57,660 nt of DNA from Sphaerisporangium cinnabarinum (GTDB lineage: Bacteria; Actinomycetota; Actinomycetes; Actinomycetales; Cellulomonadaceae), in the NCBI GenBank assembly GCA_003052455.1, contig QAPD01000017.1:1-57660 (forward strand). The letters are read 5' to 3'. Below the pieces are notes generated by a model. It worked only from the letters and a program-made list of their open reading frames with translations. It was not told the DNA's origin and made no database searches. Numbering within the stretch: the stretch's first letter is position 1; each line of letters starts with the position of its first letter. Position numbers and translations under genes: made by a program. Of this stretch, positions 16,142-25,988 are shown piece after piece.

Positions 16142-17455
16142 ATGCCCAGCGAACCTGCGGTGCGGACCGGACCGACGGCGGCGACCCCGCCGAAGGCGTA
16201 CGACGGTCACCGGGCGGCAACCCCGCGCGACGCACGAGCAGACCGGAAGAACGTGGTGCGCGACGTGCGCAAGGACGCGCCGCGGCAGGACCCGCCCGAC
16301 CCGGGCCCCGGGTCGACGCCGACCCTGCGCGTGCTCGACGAGAGCGGCACCCGCCACCGCGACCCGGACCTGGACCGGTGGCTCGCGGACCTCGACCCGA
16401 CGGCGCCCGACGACGCCGCGCGCGCGTCGGCCCGGTCGGCGCTGCTGCGGCTCCACGAGGACATGGTCGTGTCGCGTCGCATCGACGCGGAGGCCACGGC
16501 GCTCCAGCGGCAGGGCGAGCTCGCGCTCTGGCCGCCGCTCCTCGGCCAGGAGGCGGCGCAGGTCGGCTCGGCGCGCGCGCTGCGCGACGACGACTTCGTC
16601 TTCTCCTCCTACCGCGAGCATGCCGTCGCGCGGGTGCGCGGTGCGGCGCTCGTCGACCTCGTGCGCGTGTGGCGCGGCGTGGCGGTCTCCGGCTGGGACC
16701 CGTACGCGATCGGCATGGCGTCGCCGCAGGTCATCATCGGCGCCCAGGCGCTGCACGCGACGGGCTGGGCGATGGGCGTGCAGAACGACGTCGACGCCGG
16801 CCGCGTCGACGCCGCCGCCGGGCTGCCGGTCGGGGTGTCGTACTTCGGCGACGGCGCGATGAGCCAGGGCGACGTCAACGAGGCGTTCGTCTTTGCGTCC
16901 ACGTACCGCTCGCCGGTCGTGTTCTTCTGCCAGAACAACCAGTGGGCCATCTCCGAGCCGGTCGCGCTCCAGTCGCGCGTCCCGCTCGCGGAGCGGGCCC
17001 GCGGGTTCGGCCTGCCGGGCGTGCGCGTCGACGGCAACGACGTCCTCGCGGTGCTCGCCGTGACGCGCGCGGCCCTCGACCGCGCCCGGCACGACGGCGG
17101 CCCCACCTTGATCGAGGCCGTCACCTACCGCATGGGCCCGCACACCACGGCCGACGACCCGAAGCGGTACCGCGACGCGGCCGAGGTGGAGGAGTGGACG
17201 CGCCGCGACCCGATCGCGCGCTTCGAGGCGTACCTGCGCGCCGTCGGGGTGCTCGACGACGCGGGCGCGGCGCGCGTGCAGGAGGTCGCCGACGCGGCGG
17301 CCGCCGAGCTGCGCGCCGGGTGCGTCGCGCTCACCGACCCGCCGCCGCTCTCGCTCTTCGACCACGTCTACGCGGAGCCGCACCACGCGCTGGACCGCGA
17401 GCGCGCGGAGTACGCGCACTACCTCGCCGGCTTCGACGGGGAGGAGGCGCGATGA
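16142..17455 (+). CDS. bkdA: Branched-chain 2-oxoacid dehydrogenase E1 alpha subunit
   Basis: A 437-residue thiamine-diphosphate enzyme subunit. It decarboxylates the 2-oxoacids of leucine, isoleucine and valine and passes the acyl group to E2 lipoate. YFGDGAMSQGDVNEAF and FFCQNNQWAISEP form the GDG...NN thiamine-diphosphate/Mg motif. QGELALWPPLLGQEAAQVGSA and SYREHAVA are typical of the E1 alpha family of two-subunit E1 enzymes. ATG at 16142 follows AGGTGG; GTG at 16133 is an alternative. The first 60 residues are charged and poorly conserved. The gene overlaps E1 beta by four bases. Pyruvate dehydrogenase is an alternative call, but the neighbouring leucine catabolism genes favour the branched-chain enzyme. 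Confidence 0.88.
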   Translation: MPSEPAVRTGPTAATPPKAYDGHRAATPRDARADRKNVVRDVRKDAPRQDPPDPGPGSTPTLRVLDESGTRHRDPDLDRWLADLDPTAPDDAARASARSALLRLHEDMVVSRRIDAEATALQRQGELALWPPLLGQEAAQVGSARALRDDDFVFSSYREHAVARVRGAALVDLVRVWRGVAVSGWDPYAIGMASPQVIIGAQALHATGWAMGVQNDVDAGRVDAAAGLPVGVSYFGDGAMSQGDVNEAFVFASTYRSPVVFFCQNNQWAISEPVALQSRVPLAERARGFGLPGVRVDGNDVLAVLAVTRAALDRARHDGGPTLIEAVTYRMGPHTTADDPKRYRDAAEVEEWTRRDPIARFEAYLRAVGVLDDAGAARVQEVADAAAAELRAGCVALTDPPPLSLFDHVYAEPHHALDRERAEYAHYLAGFDGEEAR

Positions 17456-18480
17456 CGACCCTCACGCTCGCGAAGGCGCTCGGCGCCGGGCTGCACCGCG
17501 CGATGACGGACGACGACCGCGTGGTCGTCATGGGCGAGGACGTCGGCCGGCTCGGTGGTGTCTACCGCGTGACGGACGGGCTCCAGGCGGAGTTCGGGCC
17601 GCGGCGCGTGCTCGACACGCCGCTCGCGGAGTCGGGGATCATCGGGACGGCCGTCGGGCTCGCGTACCGCGGCTACCGGCCGGTGTGCGAGATCCAGTTC
17701 GACGGCTTCGTGTTCGTCGCGTTCGACCAGATCCTGTCCCAGCTCGCGAAGATGCACGCCCGCACCGGCGGGAAGGTGCGCCTGCCGATCACGATCCGCA
17801 TCCCCGTGGGCGGCGGCATCGGCGCGGCCGAGCACCACTCGGAGTCGCCCGAGGCGCTGTTCGCGCACACGGCCGGGCTGCGGGTCGTGTCGGTCGCGAA
17901 CCCCCAGGACGCGTACACCGTGCTCCGCCAGGCCGTCGCGTGCGACGACCCGGTGATCTTTTTCGAGCCCAAGCGGCGCTACCACCTCAAGGGCGAGGTC
18001 GACCTCGACCCCGTCGACCCGCCGGCCATGGACCGGGCCCGCGTCGTGCGCGAGGGCCACGACGTCACGCTCGTCACGTGGGGCGGCCTCGTCGGGACCG
18101 CGCTCGACGCCGCCGTCGCCGCGTCCGACGACGGCGTGTCCGTCGAGGTGATCGACCTGCGCTCGCTGTCGCCGATCGACCACGACACCGTCGCGGCGTC
18201 GGTCCGCAAGACGGGGCGGGTCGTCGTCACGCACGAGGCGCCCCGCCAGGCGGGGCTCGGCGCGGAGATCGCCGCGACCGTGACGGACCGCTGCTTCGAG
18301 CACCTCGAGGCACCGCCCGTCCGCGTCACGGGCCACGGCATGCCGTACCCGCCCGCGAAGCTCGAGGGCCACTACCTCCCCGACCTCGACCGCATCCTCC
18401 ACGGCGTCGACCGCGTCCTGGGGCGGGTGGAACCGTTCGTGCCGGCGTCCGGGCGTCCCGTCGCGGAGGTGGCCCGATGA
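17452..18480 (+). CDS. bkdB: Branched-chain 2-oxoacid dehydrogenase E1 beta subunit
   Basis: A 342-residue partner of E1 alpha; together they form the alpha2-beta2 E1 component. The start [17 protein letters not shown] and VVVMGEDVG is typical, as are [17 protein letters not shown] and the conserved region [20 protein letters not shown]. The C-terminal transketolase domain has [13 protein letters not shown] and [16 protein letters not shown]. The gene overlaps both neighbours (ATGA at each end) and has a strong GAGGAGG ribosome binding site inside the E1 alpha gene. The assignment to 2-oxoisovalerate rather than pyruvate rests on context. Confidence 0.9.
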   Translation: MTTLTLAKALGAGLHRAMTDDDRVVVMGEDVGRLGGVYRVTDGLQAEFGPRRVLDTPLAESGIIGTAVGLAYRGYRPVCEIQFDGFVFVAFDQILSQLAKMHARTGGKVRLPITIRIPVGGGIGAAEHHSESPEALFAHTAGLRVVSVANPQDAYTVLRQAVACDDPVIFFEPKRRYHLKGEVDLDPVDPPAMDRARVVREGHDVTLVTWGGLVGTALDAAVAASDDGVSVEVIDLRSLSPIDHDTVAASVRKTGRVVVTHEAPRQAGLGAEIAATVTDRCFEHLEAPPVRVTGHGMPYPPAKLEGHYLPDLDRILHGVDRVLGRVEPFVPASGRPVAEVAR

Positions 18481-20216
18481 CGGCGCTGCGCGAGTTCCGC
18501 CTCCCCGACCTGGGCGAGGGCCTCACCGAGTCCGACATCGTCAGCTGGCACGTCCACGCGGGCGACCACGTCGAGCTCAACCAGGTCATCGCCGAGGTCG
18601 AGACCGCGAAGGCCCTCGTCGACCTCCCGTCCCCGTACGCGGGCGTCGTCGCGTCCCTCCACGCCGAGGAGGGCCAGACGGTGAGCGTGGGCGAGCCCCT
18701 CGTCACCTTCGAGGTCGACGACGGCGCGGCACCCGCGTCCGGCGGCGGGGCCGCCCCGGTGGCGGACGGCACCGCGGCGCCCGGGTCCGCCGAGGGCGCG
18801 GTGGGTGCCTCCGGCGGCGGTCCGGAGGGCTCGTCCGCCGGGGTCCCGGCCCGGGTGCCCGACGCCGTCCCCGCCCTGGTCGGGGCGGTCGCCGGGTCGG
18901 GGGTCGCCCGGGCGGGAGACCCGCCCGACGGCCCGGCCGGCTCCTCGGCCGTCGACCCGGCCGTCGACCCGGCCGTCGACCCGGCCGTCGACCCGGCCGC
19001 CGCCGTGGCCGACACCGCCGACGCGCCCGAGCCGAACCTCGTCGGCTACGGGGCACGCCCCGACCGGGTCGGGCGGCCCGCGCGTCGACCCCGGCGGGCG
19101 GTAGGCGAGGCTCAGGTCGCACGGCCCGACGTCGCCGTCGCGCCCCACCGCACCACCGTGACCGGCGAGCGGCCCCGGTCGACGCCGCCGGTGCGCGCGC
19201 TCGCGAAGAAGCTCGGCGTGCGGATCGACCGGGTCGAGGGGTCCGGCCGCGACGGGCTCATCACGCGCGAGGACGTCCTCGCGGCGGTGAGCTGCCACCG
19301 CGACGTCGCACGCCGACCGCGCGACGAGCACAGCGCGAGCGTCCACCCCGCGCCGGCCGCCGGCCCGGGGGCACCGAGCGGCGAGAAGCGAGAACTGGCC
19401 CCTCCGGACCGCGTCCCCGGGGCCACTTCTCCCCTCTCGGCGCCGGGTGCGGCGGCGGGCACGGGCGCCGACCGCGCGGCCGGCCTCGACCCGGAGGTCG
19501 TGCCCGTGCGGGGCGTGCGCAAGCACACCGCGGCGGCGATGGTGGCGAGCGCGTTCACGGCGCCCCACGCGACGGTGTTCCTCACCGTGGACGTGACGCG
19601 GAGCGTCGAGCTCCTCGAGCGGCTGCGCACCCACCGCCTCGCGCGCGGTGCGCGGATCACCGTGCTGGCGCTCGCGGCCCGCGCGCTGTGCCTCGTGCTG
19701 CCGCGCCACCCCGCGCTCAACAGCGCGTGGCGCGACCTCCCCGACGGCTCGGCGGAGATCGTGCGGCACCGGCGGGTGCACCTGGGGATCGCGGTCGCGA
19801 CCGACCGGGGGCTCGTCGTGCCGCACGTGCCCGACGCGCAGGCGCTCGACCTGCCCGACCTCGCCGCCGCGCTGACCGACCTCACGACCACCGCGCGCGA
19901 CGGTCGCACGACGCCCGAGCGCCTGACCGGCGGGACGATCTCGATCACCAACGTCGGGGTGTTCGGCGTCGACGCGGGCACCCCGATCCTCGTCCCCGGC
20001 GAGGCGGCGATCCTCGGCCTGGGGGCGGTGCGGCGTCGGCCCTGGGAGCACGACGGCGAGGTCGCGCTGCGCGACGTCGTCACGCTCAGCCTGTCGTTCG
20101 ACCACCGCGTGGTCGACGGCGAGCAGGGCGCGCGCTTCCTCGCAGACCTGGGCGCGCTGCTCGAGGACCCGGCGCTCGCGCTCCTCGCCGGGAGCCGGCA
20201 GGAGGGGGTCGCGTGA
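18477..20216 (+). CDS. bkdC: Branched-chain 2-oxoacid dehydrogenase E2 (acyltransferase)
   Basis: A 579-residue dihydrolipoyl acyltransferase. The lipoyl domain spans residues 3-80 with the lipoylated Lys at about 45 ([13 protein letters not shown]). A peripheral-subunit-binding domain lies at about 234-270 ([20 protein letters not shown]) and the catalytic domain at about 345-579, with the active-site His at about 543 and Asp at about 547 in FDHRVVDG. Both linkers are unusually long. The first contains four exact copies of a 12-base unit encoding VDPA (18951-18998). The second contains an imperfect 60-base palindrome within coding sequence (19381-19440). No E3 gene is in the window, so the complex presumably uses an E3 encoded elsewhere. 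Confidence 0.92.
   Translation: MTALREFRLPDLGEGLTESDIVSWHVHAGDHVELNQVIAEVETAKALVDLPSPYAGVVASLHAEEGQTVSVGEPLVTFEVDDGAAPASGGGAAPVADGTAAPGSAEGAVGASGGGPEGSSAGVPARVPDAVPALVGAVAGSGVARAGDPPDGPAGSSAVDPAVDPAVDPAVDPAAAVADTADAPEPNLVGYGARPDRVGRPARRPRRAVGEAQVARPDVAVAPHRTTVTGERPRSTPPVRALAKKLGVRIDRVEGSGRDGLITREDVLAAVSCHRDVARRPRDEHSASVHPAPAAGPGAPSGEKRELAPPDRVPGATSPLSAPGAAAGTGADRAAGLDPEVVPVRGVRKHTAAAMVASAFTAPHATVFLTVDVTRSVELLERLRTHRLARGARITVLALAARALCLVLPRHPALNSAWRDLPDGSAEIVRHRRVHLGIAVATDRGLVVPHVPDAQALDLPDLAAALTDLTTTARDGRTTPERLTGGTISITNVGVFGVDAGTPILVPGEAAILGLGAVRRRPWEHDGEVALRDVVTLSLSFDHRVVDGEQGARFLADLGALLEDPALALLAGSRQEGVA
18951..18998 (+). repeat. 12-base tandem repeat, four copies, in E2 linker
   Basis: GTCGACCCGGCC is repeated exactly four times and encodes VDPA four times in the flexible linker after the lipoyl domain. 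Copy number changes would stay in frame and alter linker length. Confidence 0.9.
19381..19440. repeat. 60-base palindrome inside the E2 coding sequence
   Basis: Two 22-base arms (19381-19402 and 19419-19440) are complementary at 18 of 22 positions around a 16-base centre. The arms include AACTGGCCCC and GGGGCCACTT. It lies in the linker between the subunit-binding and catalytic domains. The size and the 16-base centre match the intergenic palindromes at 42041 and 46611. Confidence 0.6.
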
Positions 20217-21853
20217 CCGTCCTGACGAGCGCCGTCCAGCCCGGGTCGGACGCGGCCCGCGCGAACGACGCCGCGCAGCGGGGGCTCGCGGAGGAGCTGC
20301 GCGAGCGCACGGCGGAGGTCGCGCGCGGCGGCCCGGCGTCGGCGCGCGACCGGCACGTGGCGCGCGGCAAGCTGCTCCCGCGCGACCGCGTGGGCCGGCT
20401 GCTCGACGAGGGCAGCCCGTTCCTGGAGATCGCGCCGCTTGCCGGGTACGGCGTGGACGACGGCGCGTGGCCGGCCGCGGGCGTCGTCGCCGGGATCGGG
20501 GTGGTGAGCGGGCGGCAGGTCATGGTCGTGTGCAACGACGCGACCGTGAAGGGCGGCACGTACCACCCGCTCACGGTGAAGAAGCACCTGCGGGCGCAGG
20601 AGATCGCGCTGGAGAACCGGCTGCCGTGCGTCTACCTCGTCGACTCGGGCGGCGCGTTCCTGCCCCGGCAGGCCGAGGTGTTCCCGGACCGCGACCACTT
20701 CGGCCGGATCTTCTACCACCAGGCGCGCCTCTCGGCGGCGGGGATCCCGCAGATCTCCGCCGTCCTCGGGTCGTGCACGGCGGGCGGCGCCTACGTGCCC
20801 GCGATGAGCGACGAGACGGTCATCGTGCGCGGGCAGGGCACGATCTTCCTCGGCGGGCCGCCGCTCGTGAGGGCGGCGATCGGCGAGGTCGTCACGGCCG
20901 AGGAGCTCGGCGGCGGCGAGCTGCACGCGCGCCGCAGCGGCGTCGTCGACCACCTGGCCGACGACGACGAGGACGCGCTCGACACCGTGCGGCGCATCGT
21001 CGCGACGCTCCCGCCCGACCCGGAGCCCGCGTGGGACGTCGCGACCAGCGAGCCTCCCCGCGTGGCGGGGGCCGCCGTACAGGACCCGGGAGAGGATCTG
21101 TACGCCGCCGTCCCGGTCGACGTCCAGGCCCCCTACGACCCGCGCGAGATCGTCGCCCGGCTCGTCGACGGGAGCCGGTTCGACGAGTTCAAGCGCGAGT
21201 ACGGCGACACGCTCGTCACGGGCTTCGCGCGCATCCACGGGCACCCGGTGGGCATCCTCGCGAACCAGGGCGTGCTCTTCGGGGCGTCGGCGCTCAAGGG
21301 GGCGCACTTCGTCGAGCTGTGCGACCAGCGCGGCATCCCGCTGCTGTTCCTGCAGAACATCTCCGGCTTCATGGTCGGTACCGACGCCGAGGCCGGCGGG
21401 ATCGCGAAGGACGGCGCCAAGATGGTCACGGCCGTCGCGACGACGCGCGTCCCGAAGCTCACGGTGATCGTCGGCGGGTCGTTCGGGGCGGGCAACTACT
21501 CGATGTGCGGGCGCGCGTACTCGCCGCGCTTCCTGTGGTCGTGGCCCGCGAGCCGCATCTCCGTGATGGGCGGCCCGCAGGCGGCGTCCGTGCTCTCGAC
21601 GGTCAAGCGCGACCAGCTCGCGGCGCGCGGCGAGGCGTGGGACCCCGACGAGGAGGCCGCGTTCTCCGCCGGCATCCGCGCCGACTACGACGAGCACGGC
21701 AGCCCCTACTACGCGACCGCGCGGCTGTGGGACGACGGCGTGATCGACCCCGCCGACACGCGCCGCGTGCTCGGCCTCGCCCTCGGCGTGTGCGCGCGCA
21801 CGCCCCTCGCCGAGACCTGGACCGGTGACCGGTTCGGCCTCTTCCGGATGTGA
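20213..21853 (+). CDS. accD1: Methylcrotonyl-CoA-type carboxylase, carboxyltransferase subunit
   Basis: A 546-residue biotin-dependent carboxyltransferase beta subunit with N- and C-lobes. [20 protein letters not shown] and [20 protein letters not shown] match methylcrotonyl-CoA carboxylase beta more closely than propionyl-CoA carboxylase. The second lobe has [26 protein letters not shown] and [15 protein letters not shown]. It transfers carboxyl from biotin to 3-methylcrotonyl-CoA in leucine degradation. GTG at 20213 overlaps the E2 stop. The biotin-carrying partner follows directly. The symbol follows the M. tuberculosis orthologue name; mccB would be equally apt. Confidence 0.88.
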   Translation: MTVLTSAVQPGSDAARANDAAQRGLAEELRERTAEVARGGPASARDRHVARGKLLPRDRVGRLLDEGSPFLEIAPLAGYGVDDGAWPAAGVVAGIGVVSGRQVMVVCNDATVKGGTYHPLTVKKHLRAQEIALENRLPCVYLVDSGGAFLPRQAEVFPDRDHFGRIFYHQARLSAAGIPQISAVLGSCTAGGAYVPAMSDETVIVRGQGTIFLGGPPLVRAAIGEVVTAEELGGGELHARRSGVVDHLADDDEDALDTVRRIVATLPPDPEPAWDVATSEPPRVAGAAVQDPGEDLYAAVPVDVQAPYDPREIVARLVDGSRFDEFKREYGDTLVTGFARIHGHPVGILANQGVLFGASALKGAHFVELCDQRGIPLLFLQNISGFMVGTDAEAGGIAKDGAKMVTAVATTRVPKLTVIVGGSFGAGNYSMCGRAYSPRFLWSWPASRISVMGGPQAASVLSTVKRDQLAARGEAWDPDEEAAFSAGIRADYDEHGSPYYATARLWDDGVIDPADTRRVLGLALGVCARTPLAETWTGDRFGLFRM

Positions 21854-21857
21854 GCCG

Positions 21858-24134
21858 ATGACCTCCCGCACCCTCCACGACGCGACCGACCGCCCGACCG
21901 GCGGTCCCGGGTTCCGCACGGTCCTCGTCGCGAACCGCGGCGAGATCGCGTGCCGCGTGATCGGCACGCTGCGCCGCCTCGGCGTGCGGTCCGTCGCCGT
22001 CTTCTCCGACGCCGACGCCGACGCGCGCCACGTGCGCGAGGCCGACGTCGCGGTCCGGCTCGGGCCCGCGCCGGCTGCGCAGAGCTACCTCGACGTCGAC
22101 GCCGTCGTCGCCGCGGCCGTCGCGACCGGGGCCGAGGCGGTCCACCCCGGCTACGGCTTCCTCTCGGAAAACCCGGCGCTCGCCCGGGCGTGCGAGCGCG
22201 CCGGGATCGCGTTCGTCGGGCCGGGCGTCGACGCGCTCGAGGCGATGGCCGACAAGCTCGCCGCGAAGAGCATCGTCGGCGCGCGGGGCGTGCCCGTGGT
22301 CCCAGGCGCGGGCGAGCCCGGGATGTCCGACGACGACCTCCGCGCCGCCGCGGGCGCCGTCGGGTTCCCGCTGCTCGTCAAGCCGTCCGCCGGGGGCGGG
22401 GGCAAGGGCATGGTCGTCGTGCGCGCGGAGGCCGACCTGCCGGGCGCGCTCGCGTCGGCGCGGCGGGTCGCGGCATCGTCGTTCGGCGACGACACGCTCC
22501 TGCTCGAACGGCTCGTCGAGGCGCCGCGCCACATCGAGGTGCAGGTGCTCGCCGACACGCACGGGACCGTGGTCCACCTCGGTGAGCGCGAGTGCTCGCT
22601 CCAGCGCCGCCACCAGAAGGTCGTCGAGGAGGCGCCGTCGCCGCTCCTCACCCCCGCGCAGCGTGCCCGCATGGGTGAGGCCGCGTGCGAGGTCGCGCGG
22701 TCCGTCGGGTACGTGGGTGCCGGGACGGTCGAGTTCCTCGTCCCTGCGGCGAGCCCGGACGAGTTCTTCTTCATCGAGATGAACACGCGCCTCCAGGTCG
22801 AGCACCCCGTGACCGAGATGGTCACCGGCCTCGACCTCGTCGCGCTCCAGCTGCGCGTCGCGGCGGGCGAGCCCCTGGGGCTGGCCCAGGACGACGTCGT
22901 GCTCCGCGGCCACGCCGTCGAGGCGCGCCTCTACGCCGAGTCCCCCGAGCGCGGCTTCCTCCCGGCCACCGGATCGGTCCTCGTCTACGACGACGGCGGC
23001 GCCCCGTCCGGGCCCGGCGCGTCCCCGCTGCGTCTGGACTCCGGCATCGGCGCGGGCACCGTCGTCGGCGGCCACTACGACCCGATGCTCGCCAAGGCCG
23101 TCGCGTGGGCCGAGACGCGCGACGAGGCCGTGGAGCGCCTCGACGGTCTGCTCGCGCGGACGGTCGTGCTGGGCGTCGAGACGAACACGGCGTTCCTGCG
23201 GTCCCTGCTCGCGGACGACGACGTCCGTGCGGGACGGCTCGACACCGGCCTGATCGATCGGCTCGTGGCGTCGGGTTCGGGGTCGGCGGCCGCGTCCGGC
23301 GAGGGGCCGGGGGGTGCGGACGTTCTTCGGTCCCTCGCCGCGGCAGCCCTGTTCGTCGCCGAACATGGGGCTGTTGCCCGTCCGGGGGACGGGACGGGCC
23401 ACGACCGCATGCTCGGCGGGGGAGCGGGGGGTCGTGACGGCGATCCCTGGCGGGTGGGGGACGGGTGGCGGCTCAACGGGGCCGCGGCAGCGCGGCGGGT
23501 TCTGCTCGTCGACGCGACCGGGGGCGCGCACGAGGTGCGCGTGTCCGGGGTGGTGGGGGACGCCGTCGTGCACGTGCCGGCATCCGACGACGGTGCGTGG
23601 CCTGGCTCGACGACCCACGCGGTACGGGCGTCGCTCGCTCGCGACCCCGGGGCCGACGGCGCGTGGTGGCTCACCGTGGACGGCGTCCGCGAGCGCGTGC
23701 GGCTGGGCCTCGACGCGCCCCCGGCCGACGGCGAGCCCGCGACGGTGTGGGTGTGGCGCGACGGGCGGACCGTCGCCCTGGCCGCCCCGGACCGGGAGCA
23801 GCGCGCCGCACGGGCGCGGGCCGACCGCCGTCGGGCACGGGGCGACGCGCCCGGCGCGACCGACCCCGAGGTGCGCGCCGCGATGCCCGGCACGGTCGTC
23901 ACGGCCGCCGCGGACGGCGAGCCCGTCACCGCCGGGGACGTCCTCGTCACGGTCGAGGCCATGAAGATGGAGCACCCGCTCCTCGCCCCGCACGACGGCG
24001 TCGCCGACGTGCGCGTGCGCCCCGGCGACCTCGTGCGCCGGGACCAGGTGGTCGCCGTCGTCCACCCCCACGACTCCGGTGCGGCACAACCCGCCGCCCC
24101 GGTCCCGCAACCCGACACCCAGGGAGCATCATGA
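21858..24134 (+). CDS. accA1: Methylcrotonyl-CoA-type carboxylase, biotin carboxylase/BCCP subunit
   Basis: A 758-residue biotin carboxylase fused to biotin carrier protein. The N-terminal domain starts VLVANRGEIACRVIGTLRRL; the ATP-grasp loop is KPSAGGGGKGMVVV; EMNTRLQVEHPVTEMVTG completes the active site near 315. The biotinyl Lys lies in VEAMKMEHPLLAPHDG near the C-terminus. Homologues are usually about 650-680 residues. The excess is a Gly-, Ala- and Arg-rich stretch of roughly 80 residues after the carboxylase domain (about 470-560), whose DNA contains an inverted repeat (23341-23380). ATG at 21858 starts four bases after the previous stop. Confidence 0.9.
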   Translation: MTSRTLHDATDRPTGGPGFRTVLVANRGEIACRVIGTLRRLGVRSVAVFSDADADARHVREADVAVRLGPAPAAQSYLDVDAVVAAAVATGAEAVHPGYGFLSENPALARACERAGIAFVGPGVDALEAMADKLAAKSIVGARGVPVVPGAGEPGMSDDDLRAAAGAVGFPLLVKPSAGGGGKGMVVVRAEADLPGALASARRVAASSFGDDTLLLERLVEAPRHIEVQVLADTHGTVVHLGERECSLQRRHQKVVEEAPSPLLTPAQRARMGEAACEVARSVGYVGAGTVEFLVPAASPDEFFFIEMNTRLQVEHPVTEMVTGLDLVALQLRVAAGEPLGLAQDDVVLRGHAVEARLYAESPERGFLPATGSVLVYDDGGAPSGPGASPLRLDSGIGAGTVVGGHYDPMLAKAVAWAETRDEAVERLDGLLARTVVLGVETNTAFLRSLLADDDVRAGRLDTGLIDRLVASGSGSAAASGEGPGGADVLRSLAAAALFVAEHGAVARPGDGTGHDRMLGGGAGGRDGDPWRVGDGWRLNGAAAARRVLLVDATGGAHEVRVSGVVGDAVVHVPASDDGAWPGSTTHAVRASLARDPGADGAWWLTVDGVRERVRLGLDAPPADGEPATVWVWRDGRTVALAAPDREQRAARARADRRRARGDAPGATDPEVRAAMPGTVVTAAADGEPVTAGDVLVTVEAMKMEHPLLAPHDGVADVRVRPGDLVRRDQVVAVVHPHDSGAAQPAAPVPQPDTQGAS
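23341..23380. repeat. Inverted repeat inside the accA1 linker
   Basis: CGGCAGCCCTGTTCG (23341-23355) is partly complementary to CGAACATGGGGCTGTTGCC (23360-23378), with two bulged bases and a TCGC loop. It sits in the extra linker after the biotin carboxylase domain. Confidence 0.4.
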
Positions 24135-25306
24135 TCGAGGCCGACGTCCTGCTCGACGACGAGCAGCGGAAGCTCAGCCAGGTGGTGCGCGACTTCGCGG
24201 ACAGCGTCGTCGCGCCCGCCGCCTACCGCTACGACACGGAACGCCGCCTGCCGATGGAGATCATCGCGCAGATGGGGGAGCTGGGGCTGTTCGGGCTGCC
24301 GTTCCCGCGCGACGTCGGGGGCCAGGGCCAGGACTACGTGTCGCTGTGCCTCGCGGTCGAGGCGCTCGCGCGCGTCGACCAGTCGATCGCGGTGACGCTC
24401 GAGGCCGGGGTCGGGCTGGGGATCGTCCCGCTCTACCGGCACGGCTCGCGCGAGCAGCAGGAGCGCTGGCTGCCGGACCTGCTCGCCGGGCGGTCGCTCG
24501 CGGCGTTCGGGCTCACCGAGGCCGGGGCCGGGTCCGACGCGGGCGGGACCCGCACGACCGCGCGCCTCGACGGCGACGAGTGGGTGATCGACGGGTCCAA
24601 GCAGTTCATCACCAACTCGGGGACGCCCATCACGAGCCTCGTGACCATCACCGCCGTGACGGGCGAGACGGTCAGCCAGGACGGCGAGGTGCGCAAGGAG
24701 CTGTCGAGCATCATCGTCCCGGCGGGGACGCCCGGGCTCGAGGTCGGGCCGTCGTACGACAAGGTCGGCTGGCACACCTCCGACACGCACCCCCTCACGC
24801 TGACCGACGTGCGCGTGCCCGCCGGGAACCTCCTCGGCGAGCGCGGCCGCGGGTACGCGAACTTCCTCCGCGCGCTCGACGAGGGCCGCATCGCGTTCGC
24901 CGCCCTCGCGACCGGCGCCGCGCAGGGCTGCCTCGAGGAGGCGCTGCGGTACGCGCGCGAGCGCGTCGTGTTCGGGCGGTCGATCGGGGAGAACCAGCAC
25001 GTCGCGTTCACGCTCGCCCGCATGCAGGCGCGCGTCCACACCGCGCGCCTCGCGTGGCTCGACGCCGCGCAGAAGCTCGTGCGCGGCAAGCCGTTCAAGG
25101 CGGAGGCGTCGGTCGCGAAGCTCGTCGGCGGCGAGGCCGCGATGGCGAACGCGCGCGACGCGTCGCAGATCTTCGGCGGCTACGGGTTCCTCAACGAGAA
25201 CCCCGTCGCGCGCCACTACCGCGACGCCAAGGTGCTCGAGGTCGGCGAGGGCACGACCGAGGTGCAGCTCATGGTCATCGCGAGGAGCCTGGGACTGGAC
25301 GGCTAG
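24131..25306 (+). CDS. fadE19: Acyl-CoA dehydrogenase, branched-chain type
   Basis: A 391-residue flavoprotein that desaturates short or branched acyl-CoA, passing electrons to [17 protein letters not shown] and [10 protein letters not shown] are the FAD-binding signatures, and [16 protein letters not shown] carries the C-terminal catalytic Glu at about 373. That position is Glu in short/medium-chain and isobutyryl-CoA enzymes, whereas true isovaleryl-CoA dehydrogenases use a different Glu. The enzyme may therefore be a broad 2-methyl-branched dehydrogenase of the AcdH type. It overlaps accA1 by four bases. The symbol follows the M. tuberculosis gene in the same position (inference from synteny). 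Confidence 0.85.
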   Translation: MIEADVLLDDEQRKLSQVVRDFADSVVAPAAYRYDTERRLPMEIIAQMGELGLFGLPFPRDVGGQGQDYVSLCLAVEALARVDQSIAVTLEAGVGLGIVPLYRHGSREQQERWLPDLLAGRSLAAFGLTEAGAGSDAGGTRTTARLDGDEWVIDGSKQFITNSGTPITSLVTITAVTGETVSQDGEVRKELSSIIVPAGTPGLEVGPSYDKVGWHTSDTHPLTLTDVRVPAGNLLGERGRGYANFLRALDEGRIAFAALATGAAQGCLEEALRYARERVVFGRSIGENQHVAFTLARMQARVHTARLAWLDAAQKLVRGKPFKAEASVAKLVGGEAAMANARDASQIFGGYGFLNENPVARHYRDAKVLEVGEGTTEVQLMVIARSLGLDG

Positions 25307-25318
25307 CGCGGGACCGAC

Positions 25319-25377
25319 GCCGACCACGACGGTGCTGTCGTTCTCACGGTCATCCCGACAGCAACCTCGTGGTCGGC
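25319..25377. repeat. 59-base palindromic element, copy 1
   Basis: Two 22-base arms (25319-25340 and 25356-25377) are complementary at 20 of 22 positions around a 15-base centre. The element fills most of the 106-base gap between fadE19 and the maoC-like gene, which is the only real gap in this operon. A related 59-base element, 44 of 59 bases identical, lies at 54008-54066. It may form a partial terminator or an RNA-stability hairpin in the operon. Confidence 0.75.
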
Positions 25378-25412
25378 GGCTGGCGACGTCAGGGGCGAGG
25401 GGAGGAGCAGCG

Positions 25413-25988
25413 ATGCGCGAGGTGGTCCAGCGGGGCCTGTACTACGACGAGCTCGAGACGGGCGTGGTGTACCGCCACCGTCCCGGCCGCACGCTCACGG
25501 AGGCGGACGACGTCGTCTTCTCCACGCTCACGATGAACCACCAGGCGCTGCACCTCGACGCCGCGTGGGCCGCGACCCAGCCGTTCGGGCAGCGGCTCGT
25601 CAACTCGATGATGACGCTGTCGACGCTCGTCGGGCTGTCCGTCGGGCAGGTCACGCAGGGCACGATCGTCGCGAACCTCGGCTTCCGCGAGGTCGAGTTC
25701 CCGAAGCCGCTGTTCCACGGCGACACGCTCTACGCCGAGACGGAGGTCGTCGAGAAGCGGCTGTCCGCGTCGCGGCCGGGGCAGGGCGTCGTGACCCTCG
25801 AGCACCGTGGCCTCAACCAGGACGGCGTGCTCGTCGCGCGCGCCGTCCGCACCGCGCTCTTCTGGACGCGCGCCGCCCACGAGGCGGCGTCTGCGGCGGT
25901 GCCCGACGACGGCCCCGGGCTCGGCGAGCACGCGACGAGGGTGCACGAGCCCGTGCTCGAGCGCGGCGACGAGGAGAGCGCGTGGTGA
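25413..25988 (+). CDS. MaoC-like (hot-dog fold) enoyl-CoA hydratase
   Basis: A 191-residue single-domain hot-dog protein. [14 protein letters not shown] carries the Asn/Asp-x4-His hydratase motif, and [24 protein letters not shown] is the conserved core of the MaoC family. It should hydrate an enoyl-CoA made by the upstream dehydrogenase or carboxylase. The M. tuberculosis gene in the same position, Rv2499c, belongs to this family and has been tied to itaconyl-CoA and leucine breakdown. ATG at 25413 has a strong GGGGAGGAG at 25399-25407. The last 30 residues are acidic and variable. Confidence 0.85.
   Translation: MREVVQRGLYYDELETGVVYRHRPGRTLTEADDVVFSTLTMNHQALHLDAAWAATQPFGQRLVNSMMTLSTLVGLSVGQVTQGTIVANLGFREVEFPKPLFHGDTLYAETEVVEKRLSASRPGQGVVTLEHRGLNQDGVLVARAVRTALFWTRAAHEAASAAVPDDGPGLGEHATRVHEPVLERGDEESAW

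Noticed and set aside
24131-25306. Isovaleryl-CoA dehydrogenase as a firm call
   Set aside because: The catalytic Glu is in the position used by short/medium-chain and isobutyryl-type enzymes, so the substrate is left open.
25307-25412. A separate promoter or small gene in the fadE19-maoC gap
   Set aside because: The gap is nearly filled by the 59-base palindrome; no convincing -10/-35 pair or coding frame is seen.
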